A DNA stretch of 64,000 nucleotides from positions 11,003,414-11,067,413 of the forward strand of contig NC_135211.1 of NCBI RefSeq assembly GCF_052324685.1, in the 5' to 3' direction. Position 1 is the stretch's first letter; each line of letters starts with the position of its first letter. The notes under the pieces were generated by a model. The model was not told the origin of the DNA. It did no database searches and worked only from the letters and a program-made list of their open reading frames with translations. The position numbers were made by a program, and so were the translations under genes. Shown one piece after another: positions 47,046 to 58,964 of the stretch. This DNA comes from Brachyhypopomus gauderio. Its lineage: Eukaryota > Chordata > Actinopteri > Gymnotiformes > Hypopomidae.

Positions 47046-50000
47046 ACGCGCACCTGTCATTTTCATGCTCTACAGGATGACGGTTGCTGGTGCCTTCTGT
47101 CATGCTCAATTTGCAAAGAAGCAATTTCTGTGTTTCTTAGCACTCGTCATCACAGAATATTGGAAAATATTTTTAAAAGATATCAGAATGCATACAAGTA
47201 ACTCTCAGCAGGTTCTTGTTAAGATAAGAACTATGACAGGGGTTGGGACTGTCAAAGGTAGCTCTGCAGAAGTAACGATACTGCACTCATGAAATGAACA
47301 GTCTTTGTTTCTCATGTTTGCTTGTCCGTCAAAGGCGGAGGATATTTTTGGATCACTTGCCAATGTCTACCCCATCTGACTCAGTGAGCATGCTCAGAGA
47401 TGCTATGCCATATCTGCAAGATGTTTACGTATGAAACTTCAATATCATTCAGAGCACATCATTTTTAAAAATGGCTGAAAATATCAAGGGCAAATATCTC
47501 ACAGATAATGCACTCCAGATCAAACCACTGATTACAAATGTAGGAGCCGATCCCTCAACACAAACACTCTATAAATGTGAAATAAAAAAGGTTGACTAGC
47601 CAGCCCACCCTGCTAACCCGTTAGGTATACACGATGCTCAGCTATGGCACACAAGCCCCAGGGCTGTTCCACACGACACAAGAACATGATGCAGAAAAGT
47701 GGTCCAGACAAGCCATGCCATGTCTTTTCAACTGAAGCTCTTCCCCCATGTCAAACAAAACCTCAGCTTCCTACTTCCCAGCAAGTTATTCTAAACTGCC
47801 CTGTGTGACGGTGTAGCTACATTTTACACTGTGGCATCTCCAAAAACAACAACAAAAAAGTCAAAGTAATGAATGAGTTTATCTTTCGCTTAAATAATGC
47901 TAATAGTAATTCTCTCTAATTAGCATTCGATGGAAGCTAGCCTAGCATTTTTTGATTAGACATTTACAGAATCAGTAGGCACTATGATTCAGCTGGAGTG
48001 TAGTTTATTCACATTTACATTTTCCTGCATGTGTTTATTCTTAGAAAAGACGTTCGCATAAAGGCAGAATTGTCCACTCCAGTGTGAGTGTTTGCACTTG
48101 TGTTTGGACTTGGCACTTCTTATGGAAATAGGATAACTATTCATGCTAGTCCCTGCAACTGTATCAGTCTATAATAATGGTAGATCAGTAATTGGTCAGC
48201 TGCAGGTAAGGTTGGTGCTGCCCTCTTCTGGTGTCAGATGTGACAAACAGATGTTCAGAGTCTGTTTCTATCTACTAAATAGTCCATCTACTAAAGAACA
48301 TAACACATGGAAGGGACTCCTTTCTCTTCATCTGCACAAAAGTCAACATGAGAAATAACACGTGCATACACTCTTTGTTTGTTTGGAATGTGGTATTTTG
48401 AAAATGTTTCTCCTTAATCTAGTGTATAATGCATTCTCTCAAACTGAGCTCTCAAAGTGAATTTACTATAATGGACATTTACAGTATAAACGGCCAATCC
48501 TAAACACAGATTCAAACAGAAAACTTCGGTTCTCCAATAAGACAAAGAATGGCAACTCAAACTAAAAGAACTACATTCCAGACACAAGTCTGAACAGTCC
48601 CTATGTGAAACACAAACAACGTCATAGTTCTGGGCTTCTAGAAGGACAAAAGTCCAGAGTATTGCTCTGCCCATAAAAACACCACCACTGATCACATTGA
48701 CTGGAAATTACAAACCACCACCCATGATTACAAATTACAAAACCAGATATTACACAACCCACCTATGTAACAGAGACTTGCTGCTGTAGTATTATTAAAA
48801 GAATATTATAGTTTTAAAACTTCAAAAATGAATGTTCAGCATTTAGGTTACATAGTTTTACAGTATATATATTGTTCAAATGTTTATTTTTAGAGTTATA
48901 GTGCAAAATAATATCCCACCCCAACTGTAGAAGAATTCAATAATGGCATAATTTCAAAATAACAAAATGCTTCAATACCCCACAATTACATTTCATGGTG
49001 AGACTTCACAAGTAGAAAGCTCTAATACTCCAATATATGCATACAGATTTATAGGGAAACTTAATCTCATGGTCAACAGGTTTACATGACAGCACAATGT
49101 CTCACATGTAGAGAAGCTTCTGTAAGACATCAAACATCTTACAGATGTTACAACCTCAGGGTCTATGCAGAGTCACTGCCGAATACTTGTAAATAATGAT
49201 TTTGTATTACGGTGGGGGTGTACATTACAATACTAATACTAATTCAGAAAATACAGGGTGGTGATTTTGGCAGTTCTTAGATCAGAAAATTGAACACAAA
49301 ACTGTACAACCTGTTAAAGTGTTTTTAACTTCCTGAATGCTGAAAAATATTCAAGTTTGTTGCTGGAACACTCCTTTGAATAAAGCTGGATTGCTACTTT
49401 GCCTTCTGTTGCATAGGTGAAATTCCAGGGCAAGGTGTGGCTCTTCAAGTTCAAGTTCAGGTAATCATCTGTGTTTATTGGAATTCATAAGCAAGAGGCT
49501 TGTTCCTGAAAAGTGAAACAAACACCAAAAGCCCAGTCATTATTATATACACATTTATGGTGTACCAGCAACAAAAAAGACAGAGAAAGTAATCAGATTG
49601 CAAATCTGTATAAAATGTTTATTTGTTAACACTTTTAACAAGGAACTTTTTTCCACATCCACAATACTGCAATATGAACTGTAAACACAACATCAAAACT
49701 GCAGCACACGTCAGTGAGAGTCACTTGCAGGGCCAGTGTGACAGCATTTCAGGGGAAACGTGCAGGAAGTGGTTCAAGGTTTCAAATCCTTTCACAGTGT
49801 GAGCTTATTATGCAATCAACACTCGTCTCTTTCGGTTTCTTTATCCTGAAAGTCACCTTCATATATGGACCAGCACGTCTACAGGTCAGACAACATATGA
49901 CCAAAGGAATGACCCTTCATGTAATCTTCATGGACAGACAATGGCATTGGGCCAAACTGAAAAGCTCAGTGACTTAAAGCATGGCATAAGATGCTTTATG

Positions 50001-50140
50001 CAAGTCGGCTCATGAAACGTCTGTCGTGCTAGATGCGCCCCAGTTGTTTGCAAGTGCTTTTACTCTGGTATGAAAGAGCAAGAATGATGTGAGCAAGTGT
50101 GAGAATGATGAGCAAGAACAGTTCCTCCATGATGCGGTAC
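47046..50140. other. Non-coding intergenic DNA
   Basis: About 3 kb with no supported gene, RNA or clear transposon between adora1 and the satellite array. Confidence 0.5.
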
Positions 50141-50141
50141 G

Positions 50142-53048
50142 CCACATAGACTCACACAGTTGCACCTCTACATGTGCCACATAGACTCACACAGTGGCAC
50201 CTCTACATGTGGCACATAGACTCACACAGTGGCACCTCTACATGTGGCACATAGACTCACACAGTGGCACCTCTACATGTGCCACATAGACTCACACAGT
50301 GGCACCTCTACATGTGCCACATAGACTCACACAGTGGCACCTCTACATGTGGCACATATATTCACACAGTTGCACCTCTACATGTGGCACATAGACTCAC
50401 ACAGTGGCACCTCTACATGTGGCACATAGACTCACACAGTTGCACCTCTACATGTGGCACATAGACTCACACAGTTGCACCTCTACATGTGGCACATAGA
50501 CTCACACAGTGGCACCTCTACATGTGGCACATAGACTCACACAGTTGCACCTCTACATGTGGCACATAGACTCACACAGTTGCACCTCTACATGTGGCAC
50601 ATAGACTCACACAGTGGCACCTGTACATGTGGCACATAGACTCACACAGTGGCACCTCTACATGTGGCACATAGACTCACACAGTTGCACCTCTACATGT
50701 GGCACATAGACTCACACAGTGGCACCTCTACATGTGGCACATAGACTCACACAGTTGCACCTCTACATGTGGCACATAGACTCACACAGTTGCACCTCTA
50801 CATGTGGCACATAGACTCACACAGTTGCACCTCTACATGTGGCACATAGACTCACACAGTGGCACCTCTACATGTGGCACATAGACTCACACAGTGGCAC
50901 CTCTACATGTGGCACATAGACTCACACAGTGGCACCTCTACATGTGCCACATAGACTCACACAGTGGCACCTCTACATGTGGCACATAGATTCACACAGT
51001 GGCACCTCTACATGTGGCACATAGACTCACACAGTTGCACCTCTACATGTGGCACATAGACTCACACAGTTGCACCTCTACATGTGGCACATAGACTCAC
51101 ACAGTGGCACCTCTACATGTGGCACATAGACTCACACAGTGGCACCTCTACATGTGGCACATAGACTCACACAGTGGCACCTCTACATGTGGCACATAGA
51201 CTCACACAGTGGCACCTCTACATGTGCCACATAGACTCACACAGTGGCACCTCTACATGTGGCACATAGACTCACACAGTTGCACCTCTACATGTGGCAC
51301 ATAGACTCACACAGTGGCACCTCTACATGTGGCACATAGACTCACACAGTTGCACCTCTACATGTGGCACATAGACTCACACAGTTGCACCTCTACATGT
51401 GGCACATAGACTCACACAGTGGCACCTCTACATGTGGCACATAGACTCACACAGTTGCACCTCTACATGTGGCACATAGACTCACACAGTGGCACCTCTA
51501 CATGTGGCACATAGACTCACACAGTTGCACCTCTACATGTGGCACATAGACTCACACAGTGGCACCTCTACATGTGGCACATAGACTCACACAGTTGCAC
51601 CTCTACATGTGGCACATAGACTCACACAGTGGCACCTCTACATGTGGCACATAGACTCACACAGTGGCACCTCTACATGTGGCACATAGACTCACACAGT
51701 GGCACCTCTACATGTGCCACATAGACTCACACAGTGGCACCTCTACATGTGGCACATAGACTCACACAGTGGCACCTTTACATGTGGCACATAGACTCAC
51801 ACAGTTGCACCTCTACATGTGGCACATAGACTCACACAGTGGCACCTCTACATGTGGCACATAGACTCACACAGTGGCACCTCTACATGTGGCACATAGA
51901 CTCACACAGTGGCACCTCTACATGTGGCACATAGACTCACACAGTTGCACCTCTACATGTGGCACATAGACTCACACAGTTGCACCTCTACATGTGGCAC
52001 ATAGACTCACACAGTTGCACCTCTACATGTGGCACATAGACTCACACAGTGGCACCTCTACATGTGGCACATAGACTCACACAGTGGCACCTCTACATGT
52101 GGCACATAGACTCACACAGTTGCACCTCTACATGTGGCACATAGACTCACACAGTGGCACCTCTACATGTGGCACATAGACTCACACAGTTGCACCTCTA
52201 CATGTGGCACATAGACTCACACAGTGGCACCTCTACATGTGGCACATAGACTCACACAGTGGCACCTCTACATGTGGCACATAGACTCACACAGTGGCAC
52301 CTCTACATGTGCCACATAGACTCACACAGTGGCACCTCTACATGTGCCACATAGACTCACACAGTGGCACCTCTACATGTGCCACATAGACTCACACAGT
52401 GGCACCTCTACATGTGGCACATAGACTCACACAGTGGCACCTCTACATGTGGCACATAGATTCACACAGTGGCACCTCTACATGTGGCACATAGATTCAC
52501 ACAGTGGCACCTCTACATGTGGCACATAGACTCACAGTGGCACCTCTACATGTGGCACATAGACTCACACAGTGGCACCTCTACATGTGGCACATAGACT
52601 CACACAGTGGCACCTCTACATGTGGCACATAGATTCACACAGTGGCACCTCTACATGTGGCACATAGACTCACACAGTGGCACCTCTACATGTGGCACAT
52701 AGACTCACACAGTGGCACCTCTACATGTGGCACATAGACTCACACAGTGGCACCTCTACATGTGGCACATAGACTCACACAGTGGCACCTCTACATGTGG
52801 CACATAGACTCACACAGTGGCACCTCTACATGTGGCACATAGACTCACACAGTGGCACCTCTACATGTGGCACATAGATTCACACAGTGGCACCTCTACA
52901 TGTGGCACATAGACTCACACAGTGGCACCTCTACATGTGGCACATAGACTCACACAGTGGCACCTCTACATGTGGCACATAGACTCACACAGTGGCACCT
53001 CTACATGTGGCACATAGACTCACACAGTGGCACCTCTACATGTGGCAC
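50142..53048. repeat. 35-bp satellite array, about 83 copies
   Basis: The unit contains CACATAGACTCACACAG, then T or G, GCACCTCTACATGTG, then G or C before the next CAC. The period is 35 bp, with one 31-bp unit near 52522-52552 (ACAC deleted). The two diagnostic sites vary: the T form is frequent up to about 52200 and absent from the last 0.8 kb, where units are nearly identical. The C form (GTGCCAC) creates an inverted repeat with the preceding GTGGCAC, so those units can form a hairpin. There are no unique spacers, so this is not CRISPR-like. Open frames through it are incidental. Two more units occur at 54588-54655, beyond an inserted transposon. Confidence 0.97.
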
Positions 53049-53051
53049 ATA

Positions 53052-54584
53052 TGGCGCATTTCCACTAGGGCCTGCTTGGCGCGGTACGGTTCGGTACGGG
53101 TCGGTTTGTGAGTGTTTCCATTAGTACCAGTACCCTGTGAGCCGGCCCCTTTGGGTACTTTTTTCGTACCGACTCGCTCGAGGTTCTAACCGTTCCGAAG
53201 CGGTACAGTTCTGTGACGTGGAGGGACAGCATGACACTGATTGGCCAGGGAGTGTCGTCACAGGTTGCGTCAGGAGAGCGACTCCTCCGCTATGCTATGG
53301 ACTCCTCAGCCATTTTTAAAACCCAAGGAGCGAAGTCTGTTCCCTGGTCAAACGCCGAGGTACAAACCTTTCTGTTAATAATCAGCGATCAAAAAATCCA
53401 GGGCGAACTGGACGGGGCCACTAGAAATGTAAAGGTTTTTAGCGAGGTTTCCGCGCTAATGGCCACTCATGGCTACCAGCGGTCCGTTCAGCAGTGCCGG
53501 TCGGTCCAAGCTAAAAAAGCTTAACGCGATTACCGGGCGGTGAAGGACCATAACGGACACAGCGGAGCAAACCGCAAAGACTGGAAATGGTTCCAGCAAA
53601 TGGATGTCATATACGGTCACCGGCCAGCCAGTAACGGAAGAGAAAACGTGCTGGACATTGTCGGTGCTGGAGGCCACGGAGAATGGTGAGTGTATTGTGA
53701 TTTCACAGTTTTACTACTAGGCTCGTAAAAGATGTAATATGAACGTAATATGAACGCATCTATTGTAAACGCAGGAATTTAGAGCTGTGTTTGTAGTTAA
53801 TGTTACCACCACAGTCACTACTGTACAATAGCTAGCTCTTAGCCTTGCTAGTTGCTAGTTAGCTGTAGCCATAAACACAGCATGAGCAGCGATGACGTGC
53901 TACACATTTTGTGCAGTTACGCTATATTGTTGTTGCTTTCACGGGAATGCTTGTGTTTAATATTTGTTATTTTTTACGTTCAAGATTCCCCTTCCACTGA
54001 CGAGGCGAGCGGAGTTGGCGGAAAATGTTTCCTTCAACCGGGCTTTCCTCGGGGTGCTTGGCGAACTTGTGAACACCATGCGAGACAGACGCCAGTAAAA
54101 GCACACAAAATGTTGCTTGTAGTACTATAAATATTTATTTCATATAAAGCTATACGTATATATTTGCTTTTTGCACTTTTTTAAAACTATAACTATATTA
54201 TTTACATATGTTGTGCTTTAAATATCTATATTTCATAATAAAGTTTGATTTCATTTGATTGTATGACTGATGCTTTTTATGCAGGGTGTGTTCAGCCTGT
54301 TTGAGTAATACCAAATTATTATCAATAATTAGAGCAACCACATACAATAATGAAGATAAAGATAAATAAGATACAATAATGCTATGTGTTAAGGGGCGTC
54401 GACCGGTGTTGTGGTCGTATACAAATGATGTCACGACACTACAACCCGCGCGCCAACAGCGACTCCACCCACATTGGGGTGGTTCACCATTGTAATGGAA
54501 ACACAACGCGACCGTACCGTTCCGTTGCGAATCGACCCGTACCGAACCGTACCGCGCCAAGCAGGCCCTAGTGGAAATGCGCCA
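53052..54584 (+). mobile_element. PIF/Harbinger-like non-autonomous element, 1533 bp
   Basis: The element has perfect 52-bp terminal inverted repeats (TGGCGCATTTCC at the left; GGAAATGCGCCA at the right; inner part rich in CGGTACGG). It is flanked by the trinucleotide ATA (53049-53051 and 54585-54587), a 3-bp target duplication as in PIF/Harbinger. It lies inside the 35-bp satellite. It encodes only a decayed MYB/SANT-like protein and no DDE nuclease, so it depends on a transposase elsewhere. Identical TIRs imply recent movement although the ORF is broken. A different superfamily with a 2-3 bp A/T target cannot be excluded. Confidence 0.82.
53297..54098 (+). pseudogene. MYB/SANT-like DNA-binding protein of the transposon, broken
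   Basis: From the ATG at 53297 the translation contains 'VPWSNAEVQTFLLIISD', 'QKIQGELDGATRNVKVF' and 'GYQRSVQQCRS', then in shifted frames 'AVKDHNGHSGANRKDW' and 'MDVIYGHRPASNGRE'. This is the trihelix/MYB-SANT pattern (W...EV..LL.I.SD..IQ.ELDG; GY.R...QCR.K...L...YR) seen in proteins that partner Harbinger-type transposases. A GTGAGT donor at 53686 and an acceptor TTCAAG|AT at 53984 suggest a second exon ('DSPSTDEAS...') ending near TAA 54096-54098. Frameshifts near 53500-53530 and again in exon 2 make it non-functional. Confidence 0.7.
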
Positions 54585-54587
54585 ATA

Positions 54588-54655
54588 GATTCACACAGTG
54601 GCACCTCTACATGTGCCACATAGACTCACACAGTGGCACCTCTACATGTGGCACT
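54588..54655. repeat. 35-bp satellite, about 2 residual units
   Basis: Two units (ATAGATTCACACAGTGG..., then CACATAGACTCACACAG...) continue the array after the Harbinger-like insertion. The array ends at GTGGCAC before unrelated DNA. Confidence 0.95.
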
Positions 54656-55138
54656 CGTCAGCAACCATGTCAGCACGGCACATCGAGAGTTTCAGGAAGT
54701 TAGCAAGAGAATTGAACGCAGAAGATCATACAAGGCACTGCCAAGTGATGGCTGGTCAAACATCTCCACCCAGAGCTCAGACGCAGTGGAAAAGATCAAT
54801 CTGGGTTCTGAGAACGCACCCTATCAAGATGTAACAGTAGCAATACAGAATTGTGGTGCAGAGGAAATGGCTTGGTGCTATTTTTTAGGGTTTTGGGACT
54901 TGGCTTACAGCAAAGATTAATGATAATGCCACAGCACACAAAGACATGTTGTGAAAATCCCATGCTTGTAAATTTGGGATCCTGAAAAGAAATCTGTACC
55001 TGAAAAGACCCAGTGTTGTTCCCACATGGCGGTGGCTCTATTCACAAAGCAATGTCCATAAAGACGTTTTGATAACGTTGATGTGGAGTAGGCTGCACAG
55101 AGCCATGACCTCAACCCTATTGAAGCTCATACAGGTGT
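54656..55138 (+). mobile_element. Eroded Tc1-like transposon remnant
   Basis: Words such as CAGAGCTCAGACGCAGTGGA, TTCACAAAGCAATGTCCATA, TGCACAGAGCCATGACCTCA and ACCCTATTGAAGC correspond in order to a fish Tc1-like transposase gene (the last to the DLNPIE block), but the protein is shattered by stops and deletions. It lies downstream of the last bcl2l15 exon and could contribute to its 3' UTR. Confidence 0.62.
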
Positions 55139-55165
55139 GATGGTCATGTATCCGCATGCTTCTTA

Positions 55166-55189
55166 CTAAAATATGTATCTCTGTGCTTC
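55166..55189 (-). CDS. bcl2l15: Bcl-2-like protein 15, coding exon 4 (last 7 residues)
   Basis: The minus strand reads ...GTTCATTATAG|GAAGCACAG...TTTTAG: an AG acceptor followed in phase 0 by seven codons (EAQRYIF) and a TAG. Mammalian BCL2L15 also continues after the GGW of its BH2-like motif with Glu and a few residues before stopping, so a tiny terminal exon is expected. The acceptor is only moderately pyrimidine-rich, so this exon is less certain than the other three. Confidence 0.6.
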   Translation of the reverse strand, partial: EAQRYIF

Positions 55190-55401
55190 CTATAATGAAC
55201 CGTGATGACAACAATCATCATGACAAGAACTGTGGTGTCATGCTCCTTCGGGACACTAAGAGGGCTTGGTAATGATTGGTTAAATGGTTCACTATGGTTG
55301 TCTGGATAAGCACAATCACTAAACACTACAATGTTGCAAAACAACCACCACCTCAGGCATCTTGTTGAAGAACCAATCAAGGTACTCAAAATATAACTTA
55401 C

Positions 55402-55620
55402 CCAGCCTCCTTGCTGTGTGATCCAGCTTCCTATCTGGTTGTTGAAGATGCTAAACGTAGCAGCCCGTATGGTTGAGGTCATGTCAGGGCAGTTGTTCTT
55501 GACGTAAAGAGCTAGGGCGACTGTCGCTTTCAGGATTTCCTTCTCAGGAACGATCTCAGGTCTCTCGGCAGCCCACATCTTGCACAAGGCGTTGACACTC
55601 TTACCAAAAACACTCACCAC
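55402..55620 (-). CDS. bcl2l15: Bcl-2-like protein 15, coding exon 3 (residues 75-147)
   Basis: This exon starts after TTCTTTCAG at GTG GTG AGT (an internal Val, not a start codon) and ends GGCTGG|GTAAGT, phase 0 at both ends, 219 bp. It encodes the central and C-terminal helices: 'SVNALCKMWAAERPEIVPE', 'ATVALALYVKNNCPDM', and the BH2-like 'GSWITQQGGW' (W140, W147). The BH2 motif sits at the expected distance from the BH3-like motif in exon 2. No C-terminal membrane anchor follows, as in mammalian BCL2L15. Confidence 0.88.
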
Positions 55621-55795
55621 CTGAAAGAACGTTCAATAAATAGCAAAACTGTCACTGCAAAATAAAGGAGCGTCTGGAAGAAGTCCGCATCCAAATTGTC
55701 CCTCTTCACAGTAATGTCAACTCAACATATAGCCGATAAATTCACATGACAAAGAACAGGAAACAGGTGAAAGTGAGGTGTGTGGGGGAGTCTAC

Positions 55796-55908
55796 CTGGT
55801 CGGCCGCGGCGTCCTGCACGTCTTTAATGAGCGGCTTTATCACCGTCTCGTCGTAGTGGTCGCCGAGTTCGCGGAGCTTCGCAGCGATCTTGACTGGGTT
55901 AAAATCGT
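55796..55908 (-). CDS. bcl2l15: Bcl-2-like protein 15, coding exon 2 (residues 37-74)
   Basis: The acceptor is CTTTTACCTACCAG|AC and the donor GACCAG|GTAGAC; 113 bp, entering in phase 1 and leaving in phase 0. It encodes 'FNPVKIAAKLRELGDHYDE', whose L48-x-x-L51-G52-D53 is the BH3 core (LxxxGD) of the Bcl-2 family and aligns with the 'IIAGRLRMLGDQFN' region of mammalian BCL2L15. The intron downstream is only 175 bp. A longer open frame over this exon (56122-55742) reads into both introns and should not be used as the gene model. Confidence 0.88.
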
Positions 55909-56247
55909 CTGGTAGGTAAAAGCGAAAACAACCACTTAGGGACAACCAGCTGTTTCTCCACATATTACGCGAATTTAGTTTGACAAGCACACGTCGGTAC
56001 TTGAAAAATAAATTGATTAGTAACCTAACGTTTTTTTTATTAGCTAATTTCCAATTTTTATATAAAAAAATGTTTCCAAAAGCTAACCCTATGTAGCTAG
56101 AGTTCAAGAGTACACCAGGCATGTTAAAGCATTTCAGTTAACCAGAACAGGTCGCTACAGCCTACAGTTTTCCTATATTTTCTGACAACCTGAAGAACTT
56201 CAGGGTAGCTGCTAGGTAGCGCCAGCAAACACAGAATCGGGTCTTAC

Positions 56248-56356
56248 CGTGTTCCGAGTCCTCCAGGCCATCGCATTCATACACGTCCTCATCCTGAAAA
56301 AGGCAATCTATAATTGCTAAAGTTTGTTGTTTAAAGTTATTATTTGAAGAGTCCAT
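56248..56356 (-). CDS. bcl2l15: Bcl-2-like protein 15 (Bfk), coding exon 1 (residues 1-36)
   Basis: Start ATG at 56356-56354 in a good context (GAAATGG), with an in-frame TAA five codons upstream. The exon ends GAACACG|GTAAGA, phase 1. It encodes 'FKQQTLAIIDCLF' followed by an acidic stretch, matching the N-terminal helix of BCL2L15. With exons 2-4 (introns 339, 175 and 212 bp) the model is 465 bp, or 154 residues, against about 163 in mammals. In mammals this is a small Bcl-2 family member with BH3 and BH2 motifs, reported as weakly pro-apoptotic and expressed in gut; function in fish is inferred. No transcription signal upstream is certain, although a CpG-containing region lies at 56250-56700. 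Confidence 0.87.
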
Positions 56357-57761
56357 TTCTAATGCACGTTAAATAGGTTATCTATGTTATCTCTGCAAGA
56401 GACAGGCCCTAAAGACACCTGCGCTGGTTTGACAGGAATGTCAGGGTGCGCCCAACAGACCTTTCCTTTCACGAGTTTTTTTTTTTTTTTGACGTCTAAG
56501 CTATAAAAAGATTCACTGATCTCTATTCCGTGCTTCTGGATGTCAACTTCCGTGGTTCTGACCTAAATGCGCTACGCTTCAACTCGCTACAATCGTTACA
56601 CGCTTTTTCAGCGATAGATCCCGCCCTTGTTTTGATCTCATGCTGTATATTCAGGGATAAGTGTTTTGTCTCCAACAGACCACAAGATGGCGATGTTGCA
56701 GCAGGGAAAAGAGCTACTGGTTTGCATATCCAGAGCGGACGACACACCCTTATGTTCAAGATAATGAATGAATGAATGGCAGTGAAACGTTGGAAGTTAC
56801 AAAATGGAAGTCAGGTAAACATAAGAGTTTTTTGGTAGCCTTTGAGTTGCAGTGATTTCAAACTGAACGAGGAAAAGAGTTTGACATGTGTGTGATGAGA
56901 GTACATCTGCTGATCCCTTTAGCCTGTTGTAGTTTGACTTTCACTTGAGACTGACCCAATTAATAGAGAATGGCAGAATTATCTGATTTAAACATAAGGG
57001 TACATGTGTGTGTACATACACATATTCAGTAAATGCCAGAAGAGGAGTCAGTCACATCAATGATACCAACATCTCATTCATAAAGTGCTATATTAGAACA
57101 GAATCCCCCATAGGTTTCAGGTTTCTGTAAGTTTCAGGTTAAAATATGGGAAAAAAATGGGAATATCCTCCTTTATGACCATTTAAAACACACAAATGCG
57201 CTTTGACTGTCACGTCCAAGGTCTGAGAACACAATGCTAACCAACCTGATGATTAGTCAGGGCTCCAGTAGTCCTGTGCTGTTTGTCTACTACTACTAGA
57301 GCACAGGAGTAAGTTTTGAGCCAGGAACATGGCAAATCTCTGACCAGTCTCCTTATGAGAGTGGGAGCTTCTAATTGTGCTGCAACAGAGGCCACCACCA
57401 GCTCGAGTCTCCCAGGTGTGTTGCTCCGCTAGGCAGTGAAGCCTTTCATTAAAAATGCGTGCAAGAGACAAAGGAACAAAGACCCCCCCCCCCCCCCCCC
57501 CCAGGCATAAACAGAAAGAAGCAGAGAGAGAGATGGGCTCTTTTGTGAACTAGCATTTCCCAGGTGTTGACCATAAATAACACATGGAATTCATGGTGGA
57601 ATTCAGGTCTTTGAATTTTGCAGCTCTCCCCATTCAGATGACTGTTCAGGTGTGATGACAGCCCCAGACAATGCGCCCGTCTCTCTAACTGTCCACCCAG
57701 CGGTTTTCAAGCATCATCCACCAGAGAACATATGATTAATCAACATTCTCAAGCGCTCATG

Positions 57762-57763
<2 letters not shown>

Positions 57764-57811
<48 letters not shown>
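57764..57811. repeat. (CA)n microsatellite
   Basis: About 24 CA units, uninterrupted. Confidence 0.95.
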
Positions 57812-57813
<2 letters not shown>

Positions 57814-58704
57814 CAAAGCTTAATCTCACATTTCCCAAATTCACTTTTGTGCTCTGAATACTTTTGGTGTCTATTCCATTGAGAGACATGTGCCTTCTGC
57901 GCATGTAAAACAATGTAAATGACGTTGTGCTGGATAATCTAAGCCCAGTAACGTAATTCCAGGTGGATGCTGGATGTGAGTCCACCTTGCTTCAGCATAC
58001 TTTGATTGGCATATGGAACAGGAGTCCCAGAAGCCCTGATAACTTATGTATGCTGTGCATATAACTTGGCTCTAAGCATCACTGCTGTGTTGTGGTGAGT
58101 CCAGGGCTGTTTACTGGGTGCTGATCTCAGTCAAGCTTTGGCATTTCCATTGCAGTCGTGCAACGTGCAACCACGTGACTTGAGATCAGCTGCATGATTG
58201 CTAAGCTCTTGAGCCAGTGTCTTAAGGTTTAATACAGGTTTAAACTATACTCTACAGGGCAGTAGCCCTTCACATAGAGGGAGGGAACCCTCGTGATCTA
58301 GAGGGCTATTAAGTTTTTTGGGCAAAATGTTGAATCTAATTTTATGAGCATTTCAAAACTGGGTTTCAAGTGCTTCCTAATGATCCCATAATGGGTTTTG
58401 CACACGAAAAGGTTTGGACAGGGTCAGGAAACCCGATTGTAGATAAAAAAAAAAAAAAAAGATTAACTGTTTTTTTTATCCACAAATACTGGCACTAGTG
58501 TTCATCTGAAATGCTTCTCACATCTCCTTTACATTTCAATTACATAACTAGTTTCAAAATTTCAATCTATGTAAATTAACAAAAATGTATGCTTTATTTG
58601 CAGTTAAGATGAGTCAGTTAAGAGTCAATGCTGTTTATATCTGTACATGAATTCATTCTGAATTATAAGAGCTGAGTACAACACACAGCAGTAGTCAGCT
58701 TATC

Positions 58705-58715
58705 TGTGTGTGTGT

Positions 58716-58746
<31 letters not shown>

Positions 58747-58748
58747 GG
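58705..58748. repeat. (TG)n followed by a 19-G run
   Basis: Alternating TG passes directly into a homopolymer of G on the plus strand, a combination prone to Z-DNA and G-quadruplex structure. Confidence 0.95.
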
Positions 58749-58964
58749 TAAATTACACCATACTGCGAGATGAGATTGAAGTGTTAGATTTCTGTTCCTC
58801 GTGCATTGGGAAGCTTATGTCTGAGGTTTTGAGTACTAAAGAGCCTGGGAGAATGGGCCTCTACATCTGCCCTGTTAAAGAGGCAGATGTAGAGAATAAA
58901 ACAATGAAATATGTTGCCCAGGGTTACCAAGAATCACCCCAGAATCACTCAGAGAATTAACATG

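Larger units (their letters stand above)
56400..58960. other. Intergenic DNA between bcl2l15 and cpne8
   Basis: No gene supported. Contains a T run (56478-56491), an AAGATGGCG word at 56683-56691 (YY1-like, often near TSSs), a run of 20 C (57483-57502), (CA)n at 57764-57811, an A run near 58446-58460, and (TG)n followed by 19 G at 58705-58748. The frame at 58706-58960 starts inside the microsatellite and is not a gene. Confidence 0.5.

Noticed and set aside
50264..50464. 66-codon repetitive frame in the satellite
   Set aside because: A 35-bp unit shifts phase every copy, so the frame exists only where point variants remove the TAG of CACATAG; no conserved protein.
50142..53048. Regular short repeats that might suggest a CRISPR array
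   Set aside because: The 35-bp units are head-to-tail with no unique spacers, and the genome is a vertebrate; it is a satellite.
55144..55400. Read-through of bcl2l15 exon 3 into about 85 more codons
   Set aside because: A consensus GTAAGT donor follows the GGW codon, and the extra residues do not resemble the family.
55742..56122. 126-codon frame over bcl2l15 exon 2 taken as a whole protein
   Set aside because: Only 55796-55908 is exon; the rest is intron sequence bounded by good splice sites.
56660..56770. AAGATGGCG start-site motif with a short frame beginning at ATGGCG
   Set aside because: The frame stops after 25 codons and no convincing downstream exon was found; the motif alone is not enough for a gene call.
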